A DNA stretch of 64,000 bases from Dyella terrae (GCF_004322705.1 NZ_SIZZ01000001.1:1364001-1428000); one strand, 5' to 3'; shown: positions 37,261 through 45,419, numbered from the stretch's first letter. Notes: generated by a model not told the origin, from the letters alone. Translations and numbers: made by a program.

Positions 37261-38193
37261 TCAGGCCACGCCGAACGGCAGATTGGGTGATGCCACGACC
37301 CGGTCGCCCACCCGTTCACCCCGCAGGTAGGCCAGCGTGGCTTCGATGACTTCCGGTGCATCCAGCACTTTGTGATGACCCAGCCCCTGGGTGGTCAGCA
37401 GGCGCGAGCCTGTCCAGTAGCGCGCATAACGCTCGCCCTCTTCCCAAGGCACGTCAGTGTCATCGAGGTCATGAATCACGAGACCTTCCTGCCCCAATGC
37501 CGGCAGGCGCCGATGTACCTGGAGATCCGCCACGCGCACGCCGGTGCGGCGCTCGTGCCAGGCCATGAACGAGCTGCGCAGATGCTGACCCAGCCGTACG
37601 AAGCGCAGGAAACGCCCTGCTGCCGCCTCCATGTCCGCCGCAGGCGCGATGAGGATCAACCGGCGCGCTGACCACGACTCATCCTGCGCCAGCGCCAGCG
37701 CGGCGCCACCCAGCGAATGCCCGATCGCGAGCTCCGCCGGCCCGAAGGCCTGCCCGATGGCACGAATCGTGGCGATGAAATCCGGCAGGGTGCAGAGGCG
37801 ACCGGTGCTGTTGCCGTGGCCGGGCTGGTCGAAACTGACGACGGCGTAGCCGAGGGCGCGCAAATGCCCGATCCAGGGCAAAAAGCGCAGTCCAAAACTC
37901 GACCAGCCGTGCACCAGCAAGACGTAGGGCTGCGAGGCAGGATCGCCCCAGGTGTAGGTCGCGATCGTTTCGCCATCACGACGGATCGACCCGCGCTGCA
38001 TGTCAGCATCAGGCCTGGCGGCGCGTGCCCGCGCACGACTGCTGGCAAAGGGCGTGGCAAAGAGCCGGGCCGCGCGATTGACCGTGCGCTTGGGCGCCAG
38101 CCGGCCGCCGACGGCAAAGGTGGCGCGAATGGCGCCAAGCTTGAGTGCCATGGAGGCATGGGACTTCGACGTGGAGCGATGCGTACGTGGCAT
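37261..38193 (-). CDS. Alpha/beta hydrolase (lipase/esterase-like)
   Basis: 310 residues. The core has the oxyanion segment LLVHGWSSFGLRF, SFDQPGHGNSTG, the nucleophile in GHSLGG near 159, a likely acid Asp in HDLDDTDVPW and catalytic His in QGLGHHKVLD. The first 60 residues are basic with no clear signal peptide. It begins 14 bp after the TetR-family gene, with GGAG before the ATG, so the two form an operon. The regulator probably controls its own hydrolase (inference). Confidence 0.85.
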   Translation of the reverse strand: MPRTHRSTSKSHASMALKLGAIRATFAVGGRLAPKRTVNRAARLFATPFASSRARARAARPDADMQRGSIRRDGETIATYTWGDPASQPYVLLVHGWSSFGLRFLPWIGHLRALGYAVVSFDQPGHGNSTGRLCTLPDFIATIRAIGQAFGPAELAIGHSLGGAALALAQDESWSARRLILIAPAADMEAAAGRFLRFVRLGQHLRSSFMAWHERRTGVRVADLQVHRRLPALGQEGLVIHDLDDTDVPWEEGERYARYWTGSRLLTTQGLGHHKVLDAPEVIEATLAYLRGERVGDRVVASPNLPFGVA

Positions 38194-38207
38194 GGGGATG
38201 GCTCCGA

Positions 38208-38810
38208 TCAGGGTTCGTAACTGGCCAGCAGGCGCTGGACCGCAGCGTCCGTGCGCTTGCGCGCCTGCTCAATGCCGAACAGGCCCGCGTCGTGATGCAG
38301 GCCGAGCATCAACGCGTAAATCTCGAAGGCGAGCTGGCCTTCATCCGTATCGCCGCGCAGGTGGCCTTCGGCCTTGGCAAATGCGATGGCCTTCTCCAGC
38401 TCGCCACGCCAGCCCGCCTGCATGCGCACCACCCAGTCGTGCAAGGCGCCGTCGCGCCCGTCGTATTCGCTGGTGGCCGAAAGAAGGACGCAGCCGCGCT
38501 TGTATTTGTGACCCCACTCGCACCAGTGCCCGATCATGCTGCGCAGGCGCTCGATGCCCCGGGGCTGCGTCAGGGCGGGTACGAGCACATGCGCCATGAA
38601 ACGGCGCGCACCGCTTTCCAGGACCGCCAGTTGCAGGTCTTCGCGTGAACCGAAGTGGGCGAAGACGCCGCTTTTGGACATGCCCACGGCAGCAGCCAGG
38701 GTTCCAATGGACAGGCCTTCGACGCCGTCCTGGCAGGCCATGGCATAGGCCTGGTCCAGGATCAGGTCGCGAGTAACGGCGCGCTTGCCGGGGGAGACGG
38801 TTTCGCTCAT
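38208..38810 (-). CDS. TetR-family transcriptional regulator
   Basis: 200 residues. The N-terminal helix-turn-helix spans about 10-60 with SIGTLAAAVGMSKSGVFAHFGSREDLQLAVL, the usual TetR signature. The C-terminal domain (70-200) is the ligand-binding and dimer domain, of the TetR_C_16/BetI-like kind. The start at 38810 has no clear ribosome site, but the longer frame to 38954 enters the divergent promoter. Downstream lies the hydrolase; upstream, divergently, the M48 lipoprotein. Confidence 0.87.
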   Translation of the reverse strand: MSETVSPGKRAVTRDLILDQAYAMACQDGVEGLSIGTLAAAVGMSKSGVFAHFGSREDLQLAVLESGARRFMAHVLVPALTQPRGIERLRSMIGHWCEWGHKYKRGCVLLSATSEYDGRDGALHDWVVRMQAGWRGELEKAIAFAKAEGHLRGDTDEGQLAFEIYALMLGLHHDAGLFGIEQARKRTDAAVQRLLASYEP

Positions 38811-38826
38811 GGGTTGGCAAAATAGC

Positions 38827-38838
38827 ACGACCGTTCGT
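38827..38838. promoter_or_regulatory. Candidate operator for the TetR-family regulator
   Basis: ACGACC-GTTCGT, a 12-bp imperfect palindrome (one mismatch) 17 bp upstream of the tetR start. It lies in the region shared with the divergent M48 gene. Position fits autoregulation; not proven. Confidence 0.35.
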
Positions 38839-38969
38839 TCTTTTATAGTCCCTCTCGAAGACCCCCGCCAAGCGCCCCGGGACCGTGACACGCCAAACGT
38901 CGCCACGACCGTCTCGCGACGTGTGCGAGAGGTATTCTTGCGGCCACGGGTCACTCGAAAGGAAGCATC

Positions 38970-39767
38970 ATGCGACTGAAACTCGCCCTCCTCGCCGCGG
39001 CATTCGCCAGCCTGGGCGGTTGCGCCACCTCGCCCACCGGGCGGTCGCAGCTGATGATGGTGTCGGACGGCCAGATGTCCCAGATGGGGCTTGCGGCATT
39101 CAACGACATGCGCAAGGAAGGCAAGTTCGTCGATGCGCCTCGCGAACGCGCCTACGCCTCATGCGTGGCGAACGCCTTGATCGCTGTGCTCCCGCCGCCG
39201 TGGAATACCCAGCCCTGGGAAGTGCAGATCGTCGGCGACGACACGGCCAATGCCTTCGCCCTGCCCGGCGGCCGCATCGGCGTGAATCGCGGCATGTTCA
39301 AAGTGGCCACCGACCAGGACCAGCTCGCCGTCGTGCTCGGACACGAGCTCTCGCACGTTGTCGCGCGCCATGGTGCCGAACGCGTGTCCGACAACATGGC
39401 CACCCAGGCCGTGGTCGTCGCCGGCACCGCCTACGCCGCAAGCCAGGGCACGAACGCCGGCTACACGGCGGCGGCGCTCGGGCTCGGCGCGGAAGTCGGC
39501 ATCTTGTTGCCGTTCTCGCGCATCCAGGAAAGCGAGGCCGACACGCTGGGCCAGCGCTACATGGCGCAAGCAGGATTCGACCCGCGCGCCGCGGTCACCT
39601 TGTGGGACAAGATGGGTGCGCAGGGTGGCAGCAAGCCACCGGCCTTTCTTTCCACGCACCCATCCTCCGGCAATCGCGCGCAGGCCCTGAACCAGCAGGC
39701 GCAGCAACTGATGCCGGTCTATGAATCGGCGCGCGCCAACGGACACGCCCCCGACTGCAAGATGTAA
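38970..39767 (+). CDS. M48-family zinc metalloprotease lipoprotein (LoiP/BepA-like)
   Basis: 265 residues. A lipoprotein signal with lipobox LGGC puts Cys18 at the mature N terminus, so it is anchored on the periplasmic side of a membrane. The catalytic motif VLGHELSHVVARHGAER near 125-140 holds the HExxH; ESEADTLGQRYMAQAGFDP holds the third metal ligand. Relatives clear misfolded outer-membrane proteins. AAAGGAAG lies 5 bases before the ATG. Confidence 0.92.
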   Translation: MRLKLALLAAAFASLGGCATSPTGRSQLMMVSDGQMSQMGLAAFNDMRKEGKFVDAPRERAYASCVANALIAVLPPPWNTQPWEVQIVGDDTANAFALPGGRIGVNRGMFKVATDQDQLAVVLGHELSHVVARHGAERVSDNMATQAVVVAGTAYAASQGTNAGYTAAALGLGAEVGILLPFSRIQESEADTLGQRYMAQAGFDPRAAVTLWDKMGAQGGSKPPAFLSTHPSSGNRAQALNQQAQQLMPVYESARANGHAPDCKM

Positions 39768-39841
39768 GCGCCCTGGCTGAACCGCTCCCCTCGCCTTGCC
39801 ATCCCACGGCTAAACGCCGCGGAAGCGAGCGGTCAACACGC

Positions 39842-39860
39842 CGGTCGGAACGACCGTTTT
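39842..39860 (+). terminator. Rho-independent terminator after the M48 gene
   Basis: CGGTCG/CGACCG stem with a 3-nt loop followed by TTTT, 75 bp past the M48 stop. Confidence 0.55.
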
Positions 39861-39902
39861 CCCGTGCAACCGCCGCATTCCGCGGCGCTACGGGAAACGC
39901 CC

Positions 39903-40226
39903 ATGTCTGCATCGAAGTTCGCTGTCCTCGCCGCCCTTGCCCTGGCCGCCTCGGGCGCCGCCTATGCACCTGCTGCCAGTGCGCGCACCAGTGTCTCCGT
40001 GCAGATCGGCGTCGCCCCGCCGCCGCCGCGCTACGAGGTGGTGCCGCCACCGCGTCCGGGCTATGTCTGGGTCCAGGGCTACTGGAACTGGAGCCCCTAC
40101 GCGCACCGTCATGTCTGGGTTCCGGGTCGCTGGGCGGGCGCCCGCCCAGGCTACGTCTATCGCCCGGCGCGCTGGGAGCACCGCGGCAACGACTGGCGCT
40201 TCCACGACGGGTACTGGGGCCGCTAA
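39903..40226 (+). CDS. YXWGXW repeat-containing secreted protein
   Basis: 107 residues. A signal peptide (about 1-26) is followed by a Pro-rich stretch (VAPPPPRYEVVPPPRPGYVW). Trp/Tyr repeats follow: WVQGYWNWS, VWVPGRWAG, RPARWEHRGNDWRFHDGYWG. This matches the YXWGXW (PF12779) pattern of small secreted, possibly surface-associated proteins. A GGGAAA site precedes the ATG at 39903. Function unknown. Confidence 0.87.
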   Translation: MSASKFAVLAALALAASGAAYAPAASARTSVSVQIGVAPPPPRYEVVPPPRPGYVWVQGYWNWSPYAHRHVWVPGRWAGARPGYVYRPARWEHRGNDWRFHDGYWGR

Positions 40227-40287
40227 GGTCGCCCTGCTGCGCCGCAACAGCGACTCACCCAACGTTTGGCTAAACTTATGGACTGAT

Positions 40288-40322
40288 TCATCGCCCCGCC
40301 TTCGGTCGGGGCGATGACTTTT
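40288..40322 (+). terminator. Rho-independent terminator after the YXWGXW gene
   Basis: Perfect 11-bp stem TCATCGCCCCG/CGGGGCGATGA with an 8-nt CCTTCGGT loop, followed by CTTTTG. It lies between the YXWGXW and leucine dehydrogenase genes. Confidence 0.75.
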
Positions 40323-40428
40323 GAAAGCCTTGAGTTCGCCCCTGGCGGGGTCGCACTGGATCCTCCCCGCCTCCATCCCGCGCCTGCCCGACCCCAGGGC
40401 AAACGCCAAACGTGGAGTCACCGTTCCA

Positions 40429-41532
40429 ATGATTTTCGAAACCATCGCCAATACGGGTCACGAAGAAGTCGTCTTCTGCCACAACAAGGACGCTGGCCTC
40501 AAGGCCATCATCGCGATCCACAACACGGTGCTGGGTCCGGCACTCGGCGGTCTGCGCATGTGGCCGTACAAGACCGAGCAGGATGCCGTCAACGACGTGC
40601 TCCGCCTGTCGCGCGGCATGACGTACAAGAACGCCGTGGCCGGCCTGAACCTGGGCGGCGGCAAAGCCGTGATCATCGGTGACCCGAGCAAGGACAAGTC
40701 CGAAGCGCTGTTCCGCGCTTTCGGCACCTTCGTCAACTCGCTCAACGGTCGTTACATCACGGCCGAAGACGTGGGCATCGACGTCAACGACATGGAATAC
40801 GTGTTCCGTGAAACCGAATACGTCACCGGCGTGCACCAGGTGCATGGCGGTTCGGGCGACCCGTCGCCGTTCACCGCGTTCGGCACGCTGCAGGGCCTGA
40901 TGGCCGCGCTGCAGGTCAAGCACGGCAACGAAGACGTGGGCAAGTACAGCTACGCCGTGCAGGGCTGCGGCCACGTGGGCAGCGAGTTCATCAAGCTGCT
41001 GCGCGAACAGGGCGCCAAGGTGTTCGTCACCGACATCAACAAGGACGCCGTGCAGCGCTGCGTCGATGAGCTGGGCTGCGAAGCCGTGGGCCTGGACGAA
41101 ATCTACGACGTCGACGCCGACGTGTACTCGCCCTGCGCACTGGGTGGCACGCTCAACGAGCAGACCATCGACCGCATCAAGGCGAAGATCATCTGCGGCG
41201 CCGCCAACAACCAGCTCGCCACCGACTCGATCGGCGACGAACTGACCCGTCGTGGCGTGCTCTACGCACCGGACTACGCCGTCAACGCCGGTGGCGTGAT
41301 GAACGTGTCGCTGGAAATCGACGGTTACAATCGCGAGCGCGCCATGCGCATGATGCGCACGATCTATTACAACCTCGGCCGCATCTTCGAGATCTCCAAG
41401 TCCCAGAACGTGCCGACCTACAAGGCCGCCGATCGCCTGGCCGAAGAGCGCATCTCGGCCATCGGCAAGATCAAGCTGCCGCACATGGGCAATGGCGCTC
41501 CGCGCTTTGCCGGTCGCATGCGCGGTCAGTAA
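40429..41532 (+). CDS. Leucine (branched-chain) dehydrogenase
   Basis: NAD-dependent oxidative deamination of leucine, valine or isoleucine to the 2-oxo acid. 367 residues, the usual length. The catalytic region has MTYKNAVAGLNLGGGKAVIIGDP (Lys in GGGK near 80). The Rossmann domain has VQGCGHVGSEF near 180 and CGAANNQLA. APDYAVNAGGVMNVSLE is typical of LeuDH rather than glutamate dehydrogenase. The start at 40429 has a distant GGAG (12 bases); in-frame upstream residues do not resemble the family. A strong terminator follows. It would feed the iso-branched acyl-CoA pool used by IcmF and isovaleryl-CoA dehydrogenase. Confidence 0.92.
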   Translation: MIFETIANTGHEEVVFCHNKDAGLKAIIAIHNTVLGPALGGLRMWPYKTEQDAVNDVLRLSRGMTYKNAVAGLNLGGGKAVIIGDPSKDKSEALFRAFGTFVNSLNGRYITAEDVGIDVNDMEYVFRETEYVTGVHQVHGGSGDPSPFTAFGTLQGLMAALQVKHGNEDVGKYSYAVQGCGHVGSEFIKLLREQGAKVFVTDINKDAVQRCVDELGCEAVGLDEIYDVDADVYSPCALGGTLNEQTIDRIKAKIICGAANNQLATDSIGDELTRRGVLYAPDYAVNAGGVMNVSLEIDGYNRERAMRMMRTIYYNLGRIFEISKSQNVPTYKAADRLAEERISAIGKIKLPHMGNGAPRFAGRMRGQ

Positions 41533-41558
41533 TCGCGCCTGTTGCAAGCGTCTTGAAG

Positions 41559-41590
41559 ACCTCCCCGATGAAAGTCGGGGAGGTTTTTTT
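41559..41590 (+). terminator. Strong rho-independent terminator after leucine dehydrogenase
   Basis: ACCTCCCCGA/TCGGGGAGGT stem of 10 bp, 6-nt loop, then seven T. It lies between leucine dehydrogenase and the convergent hcnC. Confidence 0.95.
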
Positions 41591-41604
41591 GTGCCCTCAT
41601 GCCA

Positions 41605-42816
41605 TCAGGCAAACCGGCTGGCAGCAAAGGCGTCGATGTCCACAGGCGGCATTTCGTCGTGCACCAGAGCGTCGATGATCTCCCCGGTGATGGCCGACGT
41701 AAGGATGCCCGTCCGGAAGTGACCACAGGCGTGCAAGTAGCCATCGACGCCATCCGCCCTGCCCAGGATCGGCAACTCATCCGGCGTCCCGGGCCGCAGG
41801 CCCGACCATGTGCGTTTGACGTGCAGGTCGCTCAATCCAGGCAGGCAACGCAGCGCGCCCTGTACCAGTCCGGCAATTTCCGGATAGGTCGTCGAGACGT
41901 CATAACCCTTGTCCTCGGTGGTGCTGCCGATCAGGACTTCGCCATTGTCTTTCTGCGCGATATAGCAGTCGCTGGTGGAAAGACAGCCACGAATGACGCG
42001 CGGCAGGCGTTCGGACAACACGATCTGCCCTTTCACCGGCTTGACCGGAATCGGCACCCCGGTGGCCATCACTGACAGGTCCGATGCCCACGCACCGGCC
42101 GCATTGATCAGCACGTTGCACGAGAGCGTCTTGCCGGATGCCGTCCGGATGCCTGTGACACGCGACCCCACTTTCAGGACGTCGACGACATCCGTGTGGT
42201 ACAGCACCGTGGCGCCCTGACGCCGCGCACCTTCGGTATAGGCATCGGTCAGCCGGAACGGATTGACCTGATGATCGCAAAGAAACTCAAGCGCACCCTG
42301 GGCTTCGGGATTGATGAAGGGTTCCTCGGTGCGCAACGCCACCTGATCCAGCCAGCACACTTCGTCGGAGAGATGGGGAATGCTGGCGTGGATATGTTCC
42401 GCATAGCGCCGGTCCTCATCGTCATAGATGACATACTTGAGGCCCGTGCGCTCAAACTTGAAATCCATCCCGTGCTCGTCCTTGAGCTCGCGATACAGCG
42501 CCGGGTAGCGCGCATTGGACGCCAGCGCGAAATCGAAGAACGACTTCGGCAGGATATGCGGGGCATCGGCGCTCACCAGACGGGACTGATCCGACGCTGC
42601 GTGCAGCCCGGCTCGCAGTTTTCGAAAGAAAATGACTCCGCAGCCCAGGCCGACGGATTCCCCAATGGCCCAAAGCCCACCCGCCGATGCGCGCGAGGCG
42701 TTGCCCGGTCGCTTGTAGTCAACCAGTGCAACGCGCAAGTCGCGCCGACGTGACAAGTGGTAGGCACACGAAGCGCCAATGACGCCGCCACCCGCGACGA
42801 TCACGTCGAAATTCAT
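41605..42816 (-). CDS. hcnC: Hydrogen cyanide synthase subunit HcnC
   Basis: A membrane-associated FAD amine oxidase-type subunit of HCN synthase, which oxidises glycine to HCN and CO2. 403 residues, close to Pseudomonas HcnC. The dinucleotide fold starts at residue 4 with VIVAGGGVIGASCAYHLSRR. The RPGNASRASAGGLWAIGESV and GLGCGVIFFRKL segments, LCDHQVNPFRL and GSTTEDKGYDV are near-identical to what I know of Pseudomonas HcnC. The ATG overlaps the hcnB stop as ATGA. The similarity is much closer to HcnC than to proline or hydroxyproline dehydrogenase paralogs. Confidence 0.92.
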   Translation of the reverse strand: MNFDVIVAGGGVIGASCAYHLSRRRDLRVALVDYKRPGNASRASAGGLWAIGESVGLGCGVIFFRKLRAGLHAASDQSRLVSADAPHILPKSFFDFALASNARYPALYRELKDEHGMDFKFERTGLKYVIYDDEDRRYAEHIHASIPHLSDEVCWLDQVALRTEEPFINPEAQGALEFLCDHQVNPFRLTDAYTEGARRQGATVLYHTDVVDVLKVGSRVTGIRTASGKTLSCNVLINAAGAWASDLSVMATGVPIPVKPVKGQIVLSERLPRVIRGCLSTSDCYIAQKDNGEVLIGSTTEDKGYDVSTTYPEIAGLVQGALRCLPGLSDLHVKRTWSGLRPGTPDELPILGRADGVDGYLHACGHFRTGILTSAITGEIIDALVHDEMPPVDIDAFAASRFA

Positions 42817-44234
42817 GCGACGGCTCCCTTGCCCACCGGCGACGCAAACGCCGAGAACGGCACGGGATCCTGCGGAAAGCGCGGGCGAATCCAACCGACG
42901 TCCTGCTTTCCCGAATGCATCCGCAAACGGTCGCTGCAATAACCCACGCACATTTTTCCCTGGCAGTCGCCCATGCCGGCGCGCGTGCGCATTTTCAGAC
43001 TGACGAGATCCGTGACACCCTGGTCGATAGCGCGATCGACATCGCCACGAGTCACGTTTTCGCAGCGACAGATGATCGTGTCCGCCTGCGCCAGCGAAAG
43101 CTGCCCCGCACCGCGGCGCGTGAAATCGTTAATGCCTTCGCGGAACTGCCCGATGGCTTTCATCTTGTGAAGCATGGGCGCGCGCATCGCGGAAGCTTCT
43201 TCGTCACTCAGCACACCCCGCTGGCACAGGATCGATAGCGCTGCTATGCGCCCGCTCAGCAGGGCAGCATCGCCCCCGCGCAGGCCGCCAGCGTCACCGG
43301 CGACGTGGACCGCCGACTGACTGCTGCGTTGCCAGTCGTCGACCACAGGTCGGAATACGCCAAGCCCGTCGTAGCCGTGATCGAGCCCAAACTGTTGCGT
43401 GATCTGCGTACGCGGAATGAACCCGTAGCCGACGCCCAGCGAGGCCGCCTCGATGGTTACCGCCTTCGTCAGGTCGGCACGCCACTGGAGGTCATAGGGC
43501 GCCACCCGTACCGCCGATAACGAAGCATCCCCCTGCGCATCGACAATGCCCCAGCCATAGTGCAGCGGCACGCCACGCATGCGGAGATACGCGAGCATGG
43601 TCATGCCGTCGAGCATGGTCTGAGGTTGCTGCATCAGGGCGCGGACCTGGCGTGCCATGCGATGGAATGGGCTTGATTCGAAAATGCCTTCGACCTTGCA
43701 TCCGGCGCGCACGAGCTGGCATGCAACCAGCGGAAGCAAGGGACCCGTGCCGACCAGCACCGTCGAACCCATGGGTCGCGTGACGAAGCTCTTGATCTGC
43801 AGCTGCATGCCGCCCAGCAACATGACACCGGGAAGCGTCCAGCCTGGAAACGGCACACTGCGTTCATGGCAACCCGGACTGAGCAAGGCTTGCGAAAAGG
43901 CCAGATGCTCGATGCAGTCGTTGCTGCGGCTCCATGCCTGAAGGTGACCATGGCCATCGCGCCCTGCGTGGCCACCAATTACGCGCCGTCCCAGACGCAC
44001 GTCGACGAAATCGGACGATGCGCCGAACTCGGCATGCAACGCTTGCATGCGCTTGCGATAACGCGCGCCCAGGTAGTCCAGTGAGACGCCTTCGCGCAGC
44101 GGTCCGCGATAGACAACGCCTCCCACGCGTGGCGCTTCATCGACGATCACGCTCCTCACGCCGTGTCGCGCCAGAGTCACGGTGGCTGCCATGCCAGCCG
44201 GACCGGCCCCGACAATGACCACCGGGGCGGTCAT
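42813..44234 (-). CDS. hcnB: Hydrogen cyanide synthase subunit HcnB
   Basis: FAD/NAD-binding subunit of HCN synthase, 473 residues (about the size of Pseudomonas HcnB). The first Rossmann motif VVIVGAGPAGMAATVTLARHG is at residue 4. VYRGPLREGVSLDYLGARYR, CHERSVPFPGWTLPGVMLLG and VGYGFIPRTQITQQFGLDHG follow. The C-terminal part has a Cys-rich [2Fe-2S]/BFD-type cluster CRCENVTRG ... CQGKMCVGYC. The start at 44234 overlaps the hcnA stop as ATGA, and the stop overlaps hcnC as ATGA, so the three subunits are made in step. Confidence 0.93.
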   Translation of the reverse strand: MTAPVVIVGAGPAGMAATVTLARHGVRSVIVDEAPRVGGVVYRGPLREGVSLDYLGARYRKRMQALHAEFGASSDFVDVRLGRRVIGGHAGRDGHGHLQAWSRSNDCIEHLAFSQALLSPGCHERSVPFPGWTLPGVMLLGGMQLQIKSFVTRPMGSTVLVGTGPLLPLVACQLVRAGCKVEGIFESSPFHRMARQVRALMQQPQTMLDGMTMLAYLRMRGVPLHYGWGIVDAQGDASLSAVRVAPYDLQWRADLTKAVTIEAASLGVGYGFIPRTQITQQFGLDHGYDGLGVFRPVVDDWQRSSQSAVHVAGDAGGLRGGDAALLSGRIAALSILCQRGVLSDEEASAMRAPMLHKMKAIGQFREGINDFTRRGAGQLSLAQADTIICRCENVTRGDVDRAIDQGVTDLVSLKMRTRAGMGDCQGKMCVGYCSDRLRMHSGKQDVGWIRPRFPQDPVPFSAFASPVGKGAVA

Positions 44235-44539
44235 CGCAACACCCCGAGCCAGGTCGGCCGGCGCAAGGTGACGATGCGCATACCCGGGGCGACGGGCGTC
44301 TGACATGCGCGTCGTCGCGGTTTGCCATCGATCTCCACAAGACAGCAATGACAGACCCCCATGAAGCAATACGCTCCGATCGCCGTCCCATTCGCATTGA
44401 TTGAAATCTTGCGCCGGCCCATGGCGCTCAGCACGCCCAGTACCATCTCGCCGGCCGCCGCTCTTACCGGCTGGTCATCGATGTAGATCGTGATGGTCGA
44501 TTCTTCCAAAGGTTGTATGTCGCACTTCCGCGTGTGCAC
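44231..44539 (-). CDS. hcnA: Hydrogen cyanide synthase subunit HcnA, [2Fe-2S] protein
   Basis: Small electron-transfer subunit. From a GTG at 44539 it is 102 residues, as in Pseudomonas HcnA. The GTG has GGAG 8 bases upstream; the in-frame ATGs at 44584 and 44650 have no ribosome site, and the latter lies within the terminator stem. Residues CDIQPLEE near the start, VRAAAGEMVLGVLSAMG, and the cluster-binding CFMGVCHCCLVEIDG with RACQT near 57-78 define HcnA. First gene of hcnABC; regulation is discussed under the upstream elements. Confidence 0.92.
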   Translation of the reverse strand: MHTRKCDIQPLEESTITIYIDDQPVRAAAGEMVLGVLSAMGRRKISINANGTAIGAYCFMGVCHCCLVEIDGKPRRRACQTPVAPGMRIVTLRRPTWLGVLR

Positions 44540-44609
44540 GAGTGATCTCTCCAAAAGCCAATACTGAATCGCGATGCCATGCATCGTTGACGGCAAACAG
44601 CGAACGCAG

Positions 44610-44658
44610 AAAAAAACGACAGAGCTGCGGAAAGCACCTGCTTTCCACATCGCTCTGT
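44610..44658 (-). terminator. Rho-independent terminator inside the predicted hcnA leader (possible attenuator)
   Basis: Two-part stem ACAGAGC/GCTCTGT and GGAAAGC/GCTTTCC with a 4-nt loop, ending in CG and seven T on the minus strand, 70 bp before the hcnA start. No minus-strand gene lies upstream, so the transcript it stops must start between it and the gap. An alternative 9-bp pairing of its 3' arm (44617-44625) with 44683-44691 is perfect, so the leader can fold in two ways. Confidence 0.75.
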
Positions 44659-44698
44659 GAAGTTTCGTGACGGTCTGCGCGCGCTCTGTCGCCGGACG

Positions 44699-44704
44699 AT
44701 TGTG
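44699..44704 (-). promoter_or_regulatory. Candidate -10 element of the hcnABC promoter
   Basis: CACAAT, 4 of 6 matches to TATAAT. It implies a start near 44692, which puts the FNR-type box centre at about -40.5, the class II activator position. Confidence 0.45.
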
Positions 44705-44725
44705 ATCCGTGGAAACGGATCGACG

Positions 44726-44739
44726 TTGATTTACATCAC
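44726..44739 (-). promoter_or_regulatory. FNR/ANR-type box upstream of hcnABC
   Basis: TTGAT-TTAC-ATCAC on the plus strand (GTGAT-GTAA-ATCAA toward hcnA): 9 of the 10 consensus bases of TTGAT-N4-ATCAA. In Pseudomonas, hcnABC is activated by ANR at low oxygen, so the site fits known biology. Binding here is inferred. Confidence 0.65.
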
Positions 44740-45179
44740 TGCATGCCTACGCGATGTCGAGATGCCTTCGCGCTGCCGGCGCGTTTCCGTCCCGCGACAC
44801 TTCTTCGATCCGACGATTCGACGGAGATACTTCGCATGGCGACGTCGATCATCCATCGAAGCGCGAGCCCTTCGCGCCATCGGACAAAGTGCCTTGGTGT
44901 GTGCGTCTAAACCGACAGGCTGACGGACAACGTCTGAGCAGATCCGTGAGAGCCCCACATGAGCCCCCGAATTAATGCGAGTGACTCTCATCCGCAATCG
45001 ACGCCATCACCCGTTCCTGGCCCGCAGCCCGGCTCGCAGCCCGGGCCAAAAGGGAACGCCGATTCGCCCCCCTCCTACCGGATTCCGTCACGAAACGGAC
45101 CCATCCCTGGCCTACGGTTTTATCCGGATCGGCCGATACCCGGGCATCGCCTTCGTCAGACTTACCTGTAGGACAGTTC

Positions 45180-45188
45180 TGGTAAACT
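45180..45188 (+). promoter_or_regulatory. Candidate extended -10 promoter for the aryl-polyene operon
   Basis: TGG-TAAACT, an extended -10 pattern, with a poor -35-like TTACCT 15 bp upstream (45162-45167). It would start transcription near 45194, giving a leader of about 225 nt. That leader contains stable hairpins, for example CCGCC/GGCGG near 45250 and a long one around 45317-45350. Confidence 0.4.
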
Positions 45189-45419
45189 GCGTCCACGGTA
45201 TGTGAACGCTGTAAGGCTTTGCCTACAAAGGCGATACCCGAAGGGGAGCCGCCCCGGCGGCTTGAAGCTCCAGGAAACAACGATCAAACGGCTGCGTTCG
45301 TTGAAACGCCGTCGGGCCCCGCTGTTGGCTGTGGCGGGGAGGGCCATCCAGTCGACAAGAACGCTGGAAGCCTCAACCGACGCGACACGGACGTACCCCA
45401 TGCATGAGAACAGGGATTT

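Larger units (their letters stand above)
44540..45419. other. 880-bp gap between hcnABC and the aryl-polyene cluster
   Basis: The largest gene-free stretch. It holds the hcnA leader with a terminator (44610-44658), a -10 element, an FNR/ANR-type box (44726-44739), a GC-rich inverted repeat (TGGCCCG/CGGGCCA at 45018-45048), an extended -10 (45180-45188) and a structured leader for the polyene operon. Open frames at 44657-44923 (plus), 44731-44997 (minus) and 45202-45423 (plus) look non-coding: no good ribosome sites, odd Arg-rich composition, no recognised family. Confidence 0.7.

Noticed and set aside
41605-44539. Alternative reading of hcnABC as a D-hydroxyproline or octopine dehydrogenase complex
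   Set aside because: Those complexes share the folds, but the small subunit motif GVCHCCLVEIDG, the HcnC segment RPGNASRASAGGLWAIGESV and the FNR-type site all point to HCN synthase.
44657-44923. 88-codon plus-strand frame in the hcn/polyene gap
   Set aside because: It covers the FNR-type box and -10 element, has no ribosome site, and its residues do not look like a folded protein.
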